A stretch of 64,000 nt of DNA, taken from the NCBI RefSeq assembly GCF_003194085.1, contig NZ_CP023994.1:1116001-1180000 (forward strand), given 5' to 3'. The notes under the pieces are model-generated. The model was not told the DNA's origin. It saw only the letters and a list, made by a program, of their open reading frames with translations, and ran no database searches. This DNA comes from Aurantimicrobium photophilum. Its GTDB lineage: Bacteria; Actinomycetota; Actinomycetes; Actinomycetales; Microbacteriaceae. The first letter of the stretch is position 1. Every line of letters begins with the position of its first letter. The translations under genes and the position numbers were made by a program. This document shows, piece by piece, positions 43,753 to 51,691 of the stretch.

Positions 43753-44495
43753 TGACTTCTTCTGCTGTGATTACTGTGACCGACGCCGGCATCCGCTTTC
43801 GTCGCAACCACAAGGGGCGTCGCTCCTTCAAGGACCTGTTCTCCACCAAGGCACGTCGTTCTAAGCCCAATGAGTTCTGGGCTCTCCAGCACGTCAGCTT
43901 TGAGGTTCACCCTGGTGAAGCCATCGGCGTGGTGGGACGTAATGGTCAGGGCAAGTCGACACTGCTCAAGCTGGTGGCTAACGTACTCATCCCCGATGAG
44001 GGTTCCGTCAATGTCAATGCTGGTGTTGCTCCCCTGATTGAAATTACCGGTGGGTTCGTCGATGACCTCACGGTCCGTGACAACGTCTATCTCACCGCAG
44101 GTTTGCACGGCATGACCCGTGAGCAGGTGGCAGCGAAGTTCGATGACATCATCGAATTCGCCGAGATCGAAGACTTCCTTGATACCCCCTACAAGCACCT
44201 CTCCAGCGGAATGAAAGTGCGCTTGGCATTCTCAGTGGTCACGAGCCTGGAAGAACCAGTTCTGCTCGTGGACGAAGTTCTTGCCGTGGGTGATAAGTCA
44301 TTCCGCAACAAGTGTTACCGCCGCATTGAAGAGATGCTGGCTGAAGGCCGCACCCTCTTCTTCGTTTCACACAGCGAAGGCGACTTGCGCCGCTTCTGCA
44401 GTCGAGGCCTCTACCTCGACAAGGGATCCCTCAAACTCGATGGGCCCATCGAAGCAGTCCTCGATGCCTACAACGAGGACTACCCCGGTCTCTAA
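43752..44495 (+). CDS. ABC-2 polysaccharide exporter ATPase (Wzt/TagH-like)
   Basis: The ATG at 43752 overlaps the permease TAA and has AAGGAG six bases upstream, giving 247 residues. The protein has Walker A GVVGRNGQGKSTLLK, signature LSSGMKVRLAFSV and Walker B PVLLVDEVLAVGDKSF, with the ITGGFVDDLTVRDNVYL region typical of Wzt/TagH. It lacks the C-terminal carbohydrate-binding domain found in some Wzt. It energises export of an undecaprenyl-linked glycopolymer. No glycosyltransferase genes follow; the next gene is convergent. Confidence 0.93.
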   Translation: MTSSAVITVTDAGIRFRRNHKGRRSFKDLFSTKARRSKPNEFWALQHVSFEVHPGEAIGVVGRNGQGKSTLLKLVANVLIPDEGSVNVNAGVAPLIEITGGFVDDLTVRDNVYLTAGLHGMTREQVAAKFDDIIEFAEIEDFLDTPYKHLSSGMKVRLAFSVVTSLEEPVLLVDEVLAVGDKSFRNKCYRRIEEMLAEGRTLFFVSHSEGDLRRFCSRGLYLDKGSLKLDGPIEAVLDAYNEDYPGL

Positions 44496-44498
44496 GCC

Positions 44499-45683
44499 TT
44501 AGCTAAATGCGTTGAGTCCAGTCAAAGCTCGACCAACCACGAGCTGGTGAATCTCATCGGTGCCCTCATAGGTGCGCACGGATTCCAGGTTGGCCATGTG
44601 ACGCATGACGGGGAATTCTCCCGTGATGCCATCGCCGCCAAGGATAGTGCGCGCTTCGCGCGCAATCTTGAGAGCTTCGCGCACACTGTTGAGCTTGCCC
44701 ACACTGATTTGTGCCAGGTTGAGCGTTCCAGCATCTTTCTGGCGGCCAATGTGGAGGGCAAGGAGAACACCCTTCTCGTATTCGAGTGTCATGTCCGCGA
44801 GCTTGGCCTGAGTTAGTTGGAATGAGCCAATGGGCTTGCCAAATACCTCACGCTCCTTCGAACGAATAATTGCTGCATCCAGACATGCTCGAGCTGCACC
44901 CATAGCGCCCCAAATGATGCCGTATCGAGCCTCGTTGAGACAGCCGAAGGGCCCGGAGAGGCCCTTGGCACCCGGCAAGATTGCATCTGCAGGCACGGTC
45001 ACATTGTCGAGTTCAATCTCGCACTGGATCGACGCACGCATCGAGAGCTTGCCATCAATGGCGGTTGCTGTGAAGCCTGGTGTGTCAGTGGGAACAATGA
45101 AGCCGCGCACGCCTTCATCAGTCATCGCCCAGATAATTGCCAGATCTGCGAGGGTGGCCAAACCGATCCAGCGCTTGGCACCGTTGATCACCCACGTTTC
45201 CCCCACCCTGGTGGCGGTGGTGAGCATGTTGGCAGGATCACTACCACCCTGTGGTTCGGTCAGGCCGAAGCAACCGAGCTTCTCCCCCTTAGCCATCTGA
45301 GGCAGCCAGTAGTTCTTCTGTTCTTCGGTGCCGTATTTGTAAATCGCTGACATGGCCAGTGATCCCATGACGGAGATGAACGTGCGCCACCCGCTGTCGA
45401 CAGCTTCTGTCTCGAGACAGACCAGGCCGTAGCTGACAGCTGATGCTCCCGCGCAACCGTAACCCTTGAGGTGCATACCCAGGAAGCCCTGCTCAGCAAT
45501 GAGGGGAATGAGTTCCTTGCGGAAGTACTTCTTGTCGAAGTCGTCCTCGATAACCGGACGAATGTGAGTTTGTGCGAATGTACGAGCCTTCATGGCCCAT
45601 TCGATTTCGTCAGGCTGCAAAATCGCGTGGAGATCGAAGACCTCATCCATCACAGAAACTTCGGGGAATTCAGCGGTACTCAT
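44499..45683 (-). CDS. Acyl-CoA dehydrogenase, glutaryl-CoA dehydrogenase type
   Basis: The 394-residue protein is a complete acyl-CoA dehydrogenase with LGCFGLTEPQGGSDPANM near residue 135 and the catalytic-glutamate region SVRTYEGTDEIHQLVVGRALTG near the C-terminus. The overall pattern (KTYGCAGASAVSYGL-like N-terminal segment, the RYEGT-type loop) resembles glutaryl-CoA dehydrogenases, which oxidise and decarboxylate glutaryl-CoA to crotonyl-CoA. It is paired, 12 bases away, with a family III CoA-transferase. Together they suggest glutarate activation and oxidation, as in lysine or hydroxylysine catabolism. Confidence 0.86.
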   Translation of the reverse strand: MSTAEFPEVSVMDEVFDLHAILQPDEIEWAMKARTFAQTHIRPVIEDDFDKKYFRKELIPLIAEQGFLGMHLKGYGCAGASAVSYGLVCLETEAVDSGWRTFISVMGSLAMSAIYKYGTEEQKNYWLPQMAKGEKLGCFGLTEPQGGSDPANMLTTATRVGETWVINGAKRWIGLATLADLAIIWAMTDEGVRGFIVPTDTPGFTATAIDGKLSMRASIQCEIELDNVTVPADAILPGAKGLSGPFGCLNEARYGIIWGAMGAARACLDAAIIRSKEREVFGKPIGSFQLTQAKLADMTLEYEKGVLLALHIGRQKDAGTLNLAQISVGKLNSVREALKIAREARTILGGDGITGEFPVMRHMANLESVRTYEGTDEIHQLVVGRALTGLNAFS

Positions 45684-45695
45684 TGTTTTCCTTCA

Positions 45696-46886
45696 CTACT
45701 CATCCGACGGCTTCTCATCGAGCCAGCGGACATCTTCACTATGCTCTCCCAGCGAGGGTGGAGCAAGCCTGTAACTGGCACCTCGTCCAGGAATATGGAT
45801 GGGGTTCACCACCTGCCGGAAGGTGTGATCACCATCGGCAGTGGGGATATCCACCACAGCATTGAGCTCCAGTGTGTCTGCAAATTCAAAGGCTTCCGGC
45901 AGTGTGTTGACCAACCCGGAAGGAACACCTTGAGTACTCAGCAGCTCCACCCAGTGCGTTCCTGGTTGAGTCTTCAAGACTTCTTCAAGAAGTGCACGGA
46001 GTTCTTCCCGGTGCGTGGCACGGCTGGGATTATCAGTAAAACGTGGGTCTGTAGTGAGGTGTTCAATTCCAAGAAGTCGAACCAAAGTATGGAACTGTTT
46101 GTCATTGCCCACCGCAATAAGTAGTGGTCGGTCCCCTGCGTCATAGAGCTCATAGGGAGAAATGCTGGGGTGGGCATTTCCCAAACGAACCGGAGTCACC
46201 CCGGCGTTCAGGGCTGCTGATGCCTGGTTTGTCATGGCCGCCAACAAGGTCGTCATCAGGTCTACGTGAATGAGTTGCCCTTTCCACTGACCGGGCTCGG
46301 CATGGGCACGTGCTGTGAGCGCAAGCAAGATTCCTTGCACGGCATTCATACCGGTCATGATGTCAATCAAAGCCACACCCACTTTGGTGGGACCACCGTC
46401 TTGAGGACCGGTGACACTCATCAAGCCACCGAGTGCCTGCACCAGAAGGTCATAGCCAGCAAGACTGGCACCCTTGCCCGAGCCAAACCCGGTGATGGAA
46501 CAGTAAATAATTCCCGGATTGATCTTCTGGGCTTCTTCGAAGTTGAAACCCAGCTTGGTCATCACGCCAGGTCGAAAGTTTTCAATCACCACATCTGCGG
46601 TGGCCAGAAGTTCCTGAGCCTTGGCTTTGCCCTCCTGCGTGCGGAGGTCGAGAATGACGGATCGCTTATTGCGATTAACGCTGGAGAAATAGGTGGAAAC
46701 ACCCTGCCCGTCTACGGGTGGACGCCAGCCACGAGTGTCATCACCATCAGCACTTTCAATCTTGATGACATCAGCGCCAAAGTCCGCCAAGGTCATCGTG
46801 GCGTAGGGGCCGGCAAGGACACGAGAAAAGTCGAGGACCCGTATTCCTGCAAGGATGCCACCATCGGCATGAGCTGGTGTTGCCAT
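45696..46886 (-). CDS. CaiB/BaiF family III CoA-transferase
   Basis: The 396-residue protein begins GIRVLDFSRVLAGPYATMTLADFGADVIKIE, the standard CoA-transferase family III N-terminus, and has SITGFGSGKGASLAGYDLLVQALGG with the catalytic aspartate near residue 145. It moves CoA between acids via an aspartyl-CoA intermediate. The adjacent glutaryl-CoA dehydrogenase-like gene suggests a succinyl-CoA:glutarate CoA-transferase role. This is inference from context; other dicarboxylates are possible. Confidence 0.87.
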   Translation of the reverse strand: MATPAHADGGILAGIRVLDFSRVLAGPYATMTLADFGADVIKIESADGDDTRGWRPPVDGQGVSTYFSSVNRNKRSVILDLRTQEGKAKAQELLATADVVIENFRPGVMTKLGFNFEEAQKINPGIIYCSITGFGSGKGASLAGYDLLVQALGGLMSVTGPQDGGPTKVGVALIDIMTGMNAVQGILLALTARAHAEPGQWKGQLIHVDLMTTLLAAMTNQASAALNAGVTPVRLGNAHPSISPYELYDAGDRPLLIAVGNDKQFHTLVRLLGIEHLTTDPRFTDNPSRATHREELRALLEEVLKTQPGTHWVELLSTQGVPSGLVNTLPEAFEFADTLELNAVVDIPTADGDHTFRQVVNPIHIPGRGASYRLAPPSLGEHSEDVRWLDEKPSDE

Positions 46887-46966
46887 ATCGCCATCCTACG
46901 CTCGCTCGCTGAGTCGTTTGGGCAAGAATGACCTCTACTCGCACCCGCGAGTGACCGAAACTTGCA

Positions 46967-47929
46967 TCACCTGTGAAGGTTCGCCTGAACAAGGGCCACT
47001 ACGTCCTGGGCGCAGCCCCACGACAGCGTGTAACCGGCACCACCGTGACCATAGTTATGGATGAGCACACCACCGTCAACCTTCTCAGCCTCAAGTCGAA
47101 CCTCGTCTCGGGCAGGGCGTAAGCCCACCTTCACATCAAGAACAGTCACGTTCTCAAAGTCTGGGGAAAGGGCGGCAACTTTGCGCAAAATGTCTGCTGT
47201 GTCAGCAGGATCTTCTTCGGTGTTCCAGTTATGTGCTTGAGTTGTGCCACCAAGGACAACATCGTCGATACGTGGCGCGATGAGGGAAAGCCCAGAAGCC
47301 GTCTCAGAGACCACAATGTCAGAGAAAGAGTTCAAAGCTGCGCGCACTACCTGACCTCGAACGGGATACACCTTTTCATCAGAACAGAGCTCTCGTGAAC
47401 CTAAACCAGTGCAGTTAATCACCAGTGGATTGACCGCAAATGCTTCACCAAAGTCGTACAGCTCTCGAACGGTGAGCACTCCACCTAGTTCTGAGAAAAC
47501 ATCCACTAACCAGCGCATATAGACCTCGCTGTCCATTAGCACAACGTCAGTCTGATACCCATCGACATAGCCAGGTGGAAGTTCTTCGGGACAAACATGG
47601 CGGTAAGAATCCACTGCCTCTGCCCACCAAGGTTCCCCTACGGGTTCCTCAAATAACTCGAGAAAGCTTCGAACGATGCACCCACTTCGTGGATCTGGAA
47701 GTGCATGTTCCTTGAGATAGTCGTGAGTGTTCTTACTCCAGGTAATTGCTTTATTGCGAGGCTGGCACAGATACGGATACCACAATGCCGCTGCCACATC
47801 ACTGGTGGTGTGAGGGGGAATATCTTTTGCCCATACTTCGACGCTGTAGCCCTGCTTGAGCAGCAGAATTCCCACAGACAATCCCGAAACCCCGGCACCG
47901 ACGACAAGTACATCGGAAGATGTTGTCAT
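46967..47929 (-). CDS. D-amino-acid oxidase (FAD-dependent)
   Basis: The ATG at 47929 gives 320 residues and is preferred because the GGAGGG six bases upstream overlaps an alternative ATG at 47941. The protein has the FAD-binding motif VLVVGAGVSGLSVGILLLKQG, the VAAALWYPY segment, VYPVRGQVV, and the C-terminal NYGHGGAGYTLSWGCA typical of D-amino-acid and D-aspartate oxidases. It oxidises D-amino acids to 2-oxo acids, ammonia and hydrogen peroxide. No peroxisomal-type or secretion signal is expected. It is divergent from the DUF3107 gene. Confidence 0.9.
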   Translation of the reverse strand: MTTSSDVLVVGAGVSGLSVGILLLKQGYSVEVWAKDIPPHTTSDVAAALWYPYLCQPRNKAITWSKNTHDYLKEHALPDPRSGCIVRSFLELFEEPVGEPWWAEAVDSYRHVCPEELPPGYVDGYQTDVVLMDSEVYMRWLVDVFSELGGVLTVRELYDFGEAFAVNPLVINCTGLGSRELCSDEKVYPVRGQVVRAALNSFSDIVVSETASGLSLIAPRIDDVVLGGTTQAHNWNTEEDPADTADILRKVAALSPDFENVTVLDVKVGLRPARDEVRLEAEKVDGGVLIHNYGHGGAGYTLSWGCAQDVVALVQANLHR

Positions 47930-48076
47930 CGTGCCCTCCATCTGGTTTCTATCAATACTTCATTATGGTCACGTGCAGGTGAAGTTACTCTCTGCGCGAA
48001 AGCAGGCTTCACAAACATAGTGGGTCCAGCTTTTTGTCATAGTGTTGGACTCGTTCGAATTACGAAAGGTCTTCAC

Positions 48077-48301
48077 ATGGAAATTCGCATTGGCATGATC
48101 AACACTTCTCGTGAGATTGGTCTGGAGACTTCTCAATCTTTGGCTGAGGTCGAAGCACTCGTCTCGAACGCCCTCACCGGCAGCGACCCACTGTTGAAGC
48201 TGTCAGATGACAAGGGCAAGGTGTACCTCATCGCCGCAGGCAATATCGCATTTGTTGAGGTTGGATCTGACCAGAGCCGACGCGTCGGTTTCGTGGGCTA
48301 A
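48077..48301 (+). CDS. DUF3107 protein
   Basis: The 74-residue protein starts at ATG 48077 with GAAAGG about eight bases upstream. It is a beta-rich small protein, EIRIGMINTSREIGLETSQS at the N-terminus and a closing IAFVEVGSDQSRRVGFVG, matching the actinobacterial DUF3107 family. Function is unknown. TTGTCA at about 48036-48041 could be a -35 element, but no clear -10 follows at the right spacing. The gene lies between D-amino-acid oxidase (divergent) and the ferritin-like gene (convergent). Confidence 0.85.
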   Translation: MEIRIGMINTSREIGLETSQSLAEVEALVSNALTGSDPLLKLSDDKGKVYLIAAGNIAFVEVGSDQSRRVGFVG

Positions 48302-48326
48302 TACTCGCCCCACAACAAGTAAGGAA

Positions 48327-49049
48327 CTAGGCCGTCAGCCCTAGTTCATCCATTCGGCGCGAGTGCGCTGCAATGAGGTCTGTGAAGACAGGCTCAATGC
48401 GCTGTTCGTCGTCTGCACGGTTGTCTGACATGTGCAGGGCAGAGCGCGCAACAAGTTGAGTGTCGCCCACGAGGCGACGCCCCCACACAGCCAGGCGTGA
48501 CGCCAAGGTGGGATCTGCTTCGATGCCTTCCTTGAGCAAAGCAACGATTACTTCTGCAGAACGATCTGTTTCCAACAAGATCTCTACGCGGCCAGCAAGT
48601 GCCTTAGGCAGGCTGGGCACCAAACGAACAAAGAAGTCATCCAAGAAACCTGCGGTGAGGTAAACACCGAGAAGCATTTCATACCAGTTGCGTCCACCAG
48701 TGAGCTCTTCAAACTTGTCAATTGCTGGAGCAAAAGGTGCCATCTCCTCGGCTGGATCCACCTTCTTCTTGCGAAGCTCGGCTACGAGGCCATGGTGTTT
48801 AGCGAGAACTTCACCAGCTGCCGCGCTCAAACCTTCTTTGGCAGCGAGGGTGGGGGCAGCGGTGACAGCGCGCGTCAGTGATTCAAAGACAGCGAGCTCG
48901 AAGTAGGCAACCTGCGCCAAGAACGGCACAACATCAGGAGACATGTCCTTGAGGTCAACCTTGTCTTCGCGTTCAACCTTCTCTTGACGAGGTTTGAGGG
49001 TAGGCGCAACGACTCTGCGCTTGCGCATGCCAAACCAAGAAAAGACCAC
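48327..49049 (-). CDS. Ferritin-like fold protein
   Basis: The 240-residue protein from GTG 49049 (an ATG at 49028 is an alternative) is largely helical. Its middle and C-terminal parts fit the actinobacterial ferritin-like-fold family, including ELAVFESLTRAV near residue 51, AKHHGLVAELRKK, RNWYEMLLGVYLTAGFLDDFF and DEQRIEPVFTDLIAAHSRRM. A possible di-iron site cannot be mapped confidently. No Shine-Dalgarno sequence precedes either start. A TAGGCT six bases upstream of the GTG suggests a leaderless transcript. It is divergent from the DEAD-box helicase. Confidence 0.82.
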   Translation of the reverse strand: MVFSWFGMRKRRVVAPTLKPRQEKVEREDKVDLKDMSPDVVPFLAQVAYFELAVFESLTRAVTAAPTLAAKEGLSAAAGEVLAKHHGLVAELRKKKVDPAEEMAPFAPAIDKFEELTGGRNWYEMLLGVYLTAGFLDDFFVRLVPSLPKALAGRVEILLETDRSAEVIVALLKEGIEADPTLASRLAVWGRRLVGDTQLVARSALHMSDNRADDEQRIEPVFTDLIAAHSRRMDELGLTA

Positions 49050-49054
49050 GTATC

Positions 49055-49098
49055 AAGCCTATGCCTAAACCGGCATACGAGCGAGGCGAGATAGGCTT
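49055..49098. promoter_or_regulatory. Mirrored divergent element between the ferritin-like and helicase genes
   Basis: AAGCCTAT at 49055-49062 and ATAGGCTT at 49091-49098 are perfect inverted copies. Including the following bases, each strand reads ATAGGCTTG(A or T)TACG, a 14-base block with one mismatch, on opposite strands. A dyad TATGCC-TAAACC-GGCATA at 49060-49077 lies partly between them. The layout suggests paired divergent promoters or a shared operator. TAGGCT is a weak -10 in both directions, and no good -35 elements are visible. Confidence 0.45.
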
Positions 49099-49106
49099 GT
49101 TACGTC

Positions 49107-49170
49107 GCTACCGGCAACGGATCGGTAGCCCTACGCCTGTGTGACGAATGAAAAGGCGTAGAACCTTTTT
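49107..49170 (+). promoter_or_regulatory. Structured 5' leader of the DEAD-box helicase with alternative hairpins
   Basis: Three stems can be drawn on the plus strand. Stem one is GCTACCG (49107-49113) with CGGTAGC (49123-49129). Stem two is CTACGCC (49131-49137) with GGCGTAG (49155-49161). Stem three is AAAAGG (49151-49156) with CCTTTT (49164-49169). Stems two and three share bases 49155-49156 and cannot form fully together. A run of five T follows, terminator-like. This is a plausible attenuator, given the known leader control of some RNA helicase genes. Confidence 0.4.
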
Positions 49171-49187
49171 ACACGACAGGCACCTAC

Positions 49188-50615
49188 GTGACTTTTGCAG
49201 ATTTAAATATCGACGCTGACATTGTTGAAGCGTTGGCTTCTAAGGGAATTCTTGAACCCTTCCCCATTCAAGAGCAGACCATCCCTCTTGCTTTGGGCGG
49301 TCAGGACATCATCGGACAGGCCAAAACCGGTACTGGTAAGACTTTCGGCTTTGGTTTGCCCATCATTCAGCGCCTCGGAACCAACCCCGGCCCCGGTGTG
49401 AAGGTGCTTGTTGTTGTGCCCACCCGTGAACTGTGCGTTCAGGTTGCCGAAGACATGGAACTAGCCACTTCCAACCGTGAGACCAAGGTTGTCTCCATCT
49501 ATGGTGGCAAGTCCTACGAAGGCCAGGTAGAGCAGCTCAAGGCTGGGGCTCAGATCGTCGTCGGAACCCCCGGTCGACTCCTTGACCTCGCTAACCAGCG
49601 CTTACTTTCTCTTTCTGAGATCGAAGAAATCGTTCTCGATGAGGCAGACAAGATGCTCGACCTCGGCTTCTTAGCTGACATTGAGAAGATCTTCTCGCAG
49701 ACTCCTCCCAAGCGTCACACCATGCTGTTCTCAGCAACCATGCCTGGCCCCATCGTGGCGCTGGCTCGTCGCTTCATGAACAACCCCATCCACATTCGTG
49801 CCACCGACCCAGATGAAGGTCTTACTCAGGCCAACATCAAGCACCTGGTGTACCGCGCCCACAACATGGATAAGGACGAGGTCATTGCTCGTATTCTCCA
49901 GGCTGAAGGCCGCGGCAAGACCGTCATCTTTACCCGCACCAAGCGTGCAGCGTCACGCCTGGTGGAAGAGCTCACCGACCGCGGCTTCCCTGCTGTTGCC
50001 GTGCACGGTGACCTCAACCAGGAACAGCGCGAACGTGGCATGGCCCAGTTCAAGTCGGGCAAGAAGGAAATCCTCATTGCAACTGACGTTGCTGCTCGCG
50101 GTATCGATGTTGATGACGTGACCCACGTGATCAACCACACCATCCCTGACGAAGACCAGACCTACCTGCACCGCGCGGGTCGTACCGGCCGTGCCGGTAA
50201 GACCGGTATCGCGGTGACCTTCGTGGACTGGGAAGACCTGCACAAGTGGGCCTTGATTAACAAGGCTCTCGAGTTCGGTCAGCCAGAACCCACCGAGACC
50301 TACTCGTCATCCCCTCACCTCTTCACCGACCTGAACATCCCCACCGATGCCAAGGGTCGCCTCAAGTCCACTCCTCCCACCAAGACCGCCGAAGGTCACA
50401 CCGGTCGTCAGCGCGAGGGTGAAAAGCGTGAAGGTTCTGGCGATCGTAACCGCCGTCGCACCAACAACCCACCCAAGCACGTCAGCCCCGAGGGCACCCA
50501 TGGCGTTGCCGGTGGAGCACACGATGGTCGCGGAGACGAACACCACGACGGGAACAACCCGTCGCGCACCCGCACCCGTAACCGTCGTCGCGGTCCAGGT
50601 CTCGGCGGAGCATAA
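49188..50615 (+). CDS. DEAD-box RNA helicase
   Basis: The 475-residue protein starts at GTG 49188. It has the Q motif (FPIQEQTIPLALGGQDIIGQ), Walker A AKTGTGKTFGF, PTRELCVQV, DEADKMLD, SATMPG, and the second-domain motifs VIFTRTKRAA, ATDVAARGIDVDDVTHVIN and HRAGRTGRAG. The last about 100 residues are a basic, glycine-, arginine- and proline-rich tail (GDRNRRRTNN, RTRTRNRRRG) typical of RNA-binding extensions. It unwinds short RNA duplexes in ribosome biogenesis or RNA decay, and such genes are often cold-induced. It is followed by a GAP-family gene after 11 bases. Confidence 0.95.
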   Translation: MTFADLNIDADIVEALASKGILEPFPIQEQTIPLALGGQDIIGQAKTGTGKTFGFGLPIIQRLGTNPGPGVKVLVVVPTRELCVQVAEDMELATSNRETKVVSIYGGKSYEGQVEQLKAGAQIVVGTPGRLLDLANQRLLSLSEIEEIVLDEADKMLDLGFLADIEKIFSQTPPKRHTMLFSATMPGPIVALARRFMNNPIHIRATDPDEGLTQANIKHLVYRAHNMDKDEVIARILQAEGRGKTVIFTRTKRAASRLVEELTDRGFPAVAVHGDLNQEQRERGMAQFKSGKKEILIATDVAARGIDVDDVTHVINHTIPDEDQTYLHRAGRTGRAGKTGIAVTFVDWEDLHKWALINKALEFGQPEPTETYSSSPHLFTDLNIPTDAKGRLKSTPPTKTAEGHTGRQREGEKREGSGDRNRRRTNNPPKHVSPEGTHGVAGGAHDGRGDEHHDGNNPSRTRTRNRRRGPGLGGA

Positions 50616-50626
50616 GTAGTTTCTCC

Positions 50627-51334
50627 ATGAACATCGGAGTGGCTGAAGTAGAGCTGTTGGTGCGGGTTATTCCGCTCGCCATCGGCGCTTCGTTCACTCC
50701 GTCACTTCTCGGCCTCCAGCTTCTTTCCACCAGTTCGTCGAAGTGGATTAGGCGCAGCATTGCGGTGGCTACCGGTTCCGGTAGTGCCTTCTTGCTGGCG
50801 TGTATTTTGCTGACGGCAGGTTTCGCATCTTTGCCCAAACCAGCACCTCACTCACCCGACATTATTGGTGGGATTGTCTGGTCCACGGCAGCTGTGGTGC
50901 TGACTGGTATTGCTGTGTGGCTGTTTATTCCTCACCCCGACCTTGCCAAGAAAGCTGAGCAGGGACTAACTAGTCGCATTGCAAAAGCAAAGACAGTCAC
51001 TTTCTTTGCTTTCGCTTTTGCCTTGAGTATTAAAGACATCACCAGCTTTGCCATGTTGGTGCCCGCTATTCACGATGTGACAGCAGCGGATGTTCCCTGG
51101 TGGCTGCAGTTGCCCACCGTGTTACTTGTCTACATCGTGGCGATGGTGCCTGTGCTGCTGCCACCGCTGTGGCGTTTGTTCCGCGGCGAAAAGGGCAATG
51201 TTCAGCTCACGAATCTGTTTCGCTTCACCATGGATCACCAGTTCCAAATCTTGGGCGTCATTGCAGCCATCTTTGCCATCTATTGCGCATTGATTGCTAT
51301 TGGACCCAATCAATTTGCTCTGATCAGCTGGTAG
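50627..51334 (+). CDS. GAP-family integral membrane protein
   Basis: The 235-residue protein has about six membrane helices, with a first segment VIPLAIGASFTPSLLGLQLL and a middle SRIAKAKTVTFFAFAFALSIKDITSFAMLVPA typical of the actinobacterial GAP (Sap, sulfolipid-addressing-like) family. These are LysE-fold-related transporters that move peptidoglycolipids in mycobacteria; the substrate here is unknown. It follows the helicase after 11 bases and may share its transcript. Confidence 0.8.
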   Translation: MNIGVAEVELLVRVIPLAIGASFTPSLLGLQLLSTSSSKWIRRSIAVATGSGSAFLLACILLTAGFASLPKPAPHSPDIIGGIVWSTAAVVLTGIAVWLFIPHPDLAKKAEQGLTSRIAKAKTVTFFAFAFALSIKDITSFAMLVPAIHDVTAADVPWWLQLPTVLLVYIVAMVPVLLPPLWRLFRGEKGNVQLTNLFRFTMDHQFQILGVIAAIFAIYCALIAIGPNQFALISW

Positions 51335-51343
51335 AACTGAAAC

Positions 51344-51691
51344 ATGTTCTCTGCACAGTTCATCTTCAAACCCGGCACCTACGACGACGAGTTCTACCGT
51401 CTCGACGACGCCATTGAAGAATTCGTTCAGGCGATGCCTGGCTATCTTGGTGTTGAGCGCTGGCTGGCTCCAGAAGGTGGCGTGAAGAACTCCATTTACT
51501 ACTTCGCCGATAAAGAGACTCTGAAAGAGTTCTCGCGCTTTCCCGATCACCTCAGCGCGAAGGCCGGTGTTCAGCGCTGGTATGACGGCTACCAAGTAGT
51601 CATTTCAGAGGTCGTTGCCGCCTATGGTGATGGCAAAATACCCAGCATTGCCTCTGCCGTGAAGGGCAAAGGCACCTTCTACGCCGGATAA
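51344..51691 (+). CDS. Antibiotic-biosynthesis-monooxygenase-like small protein
   Basis: The 115-residue protein has a dimeric alpha-beta barrel look: MFSAQFIFKPGTYDDEFYRLDDAIEE, then PGYLGVERWLAPEGGVKNSIYYFADKETLKEF and HLSAKAGVQRWYDGYQVVISEV. This fits the ABM/heme-degrading/EthD-type superfamily. No cofactor or catalytic residues can be assigned. It ends 13 bases into the opposite PHP gene, so the two are convergent and overlapping. Confidence 0.72.
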   Translation: MFSAQFIFKPGTYDDEFYRLDDAIEEFVQAMPGYLGVERWLAPEGGVKNSIYYFADKETLKEFSRFPDHLSAKAGVQRWYDGYQVVISEVVAAYGDGKIPSIASAVKGKGTFYAG

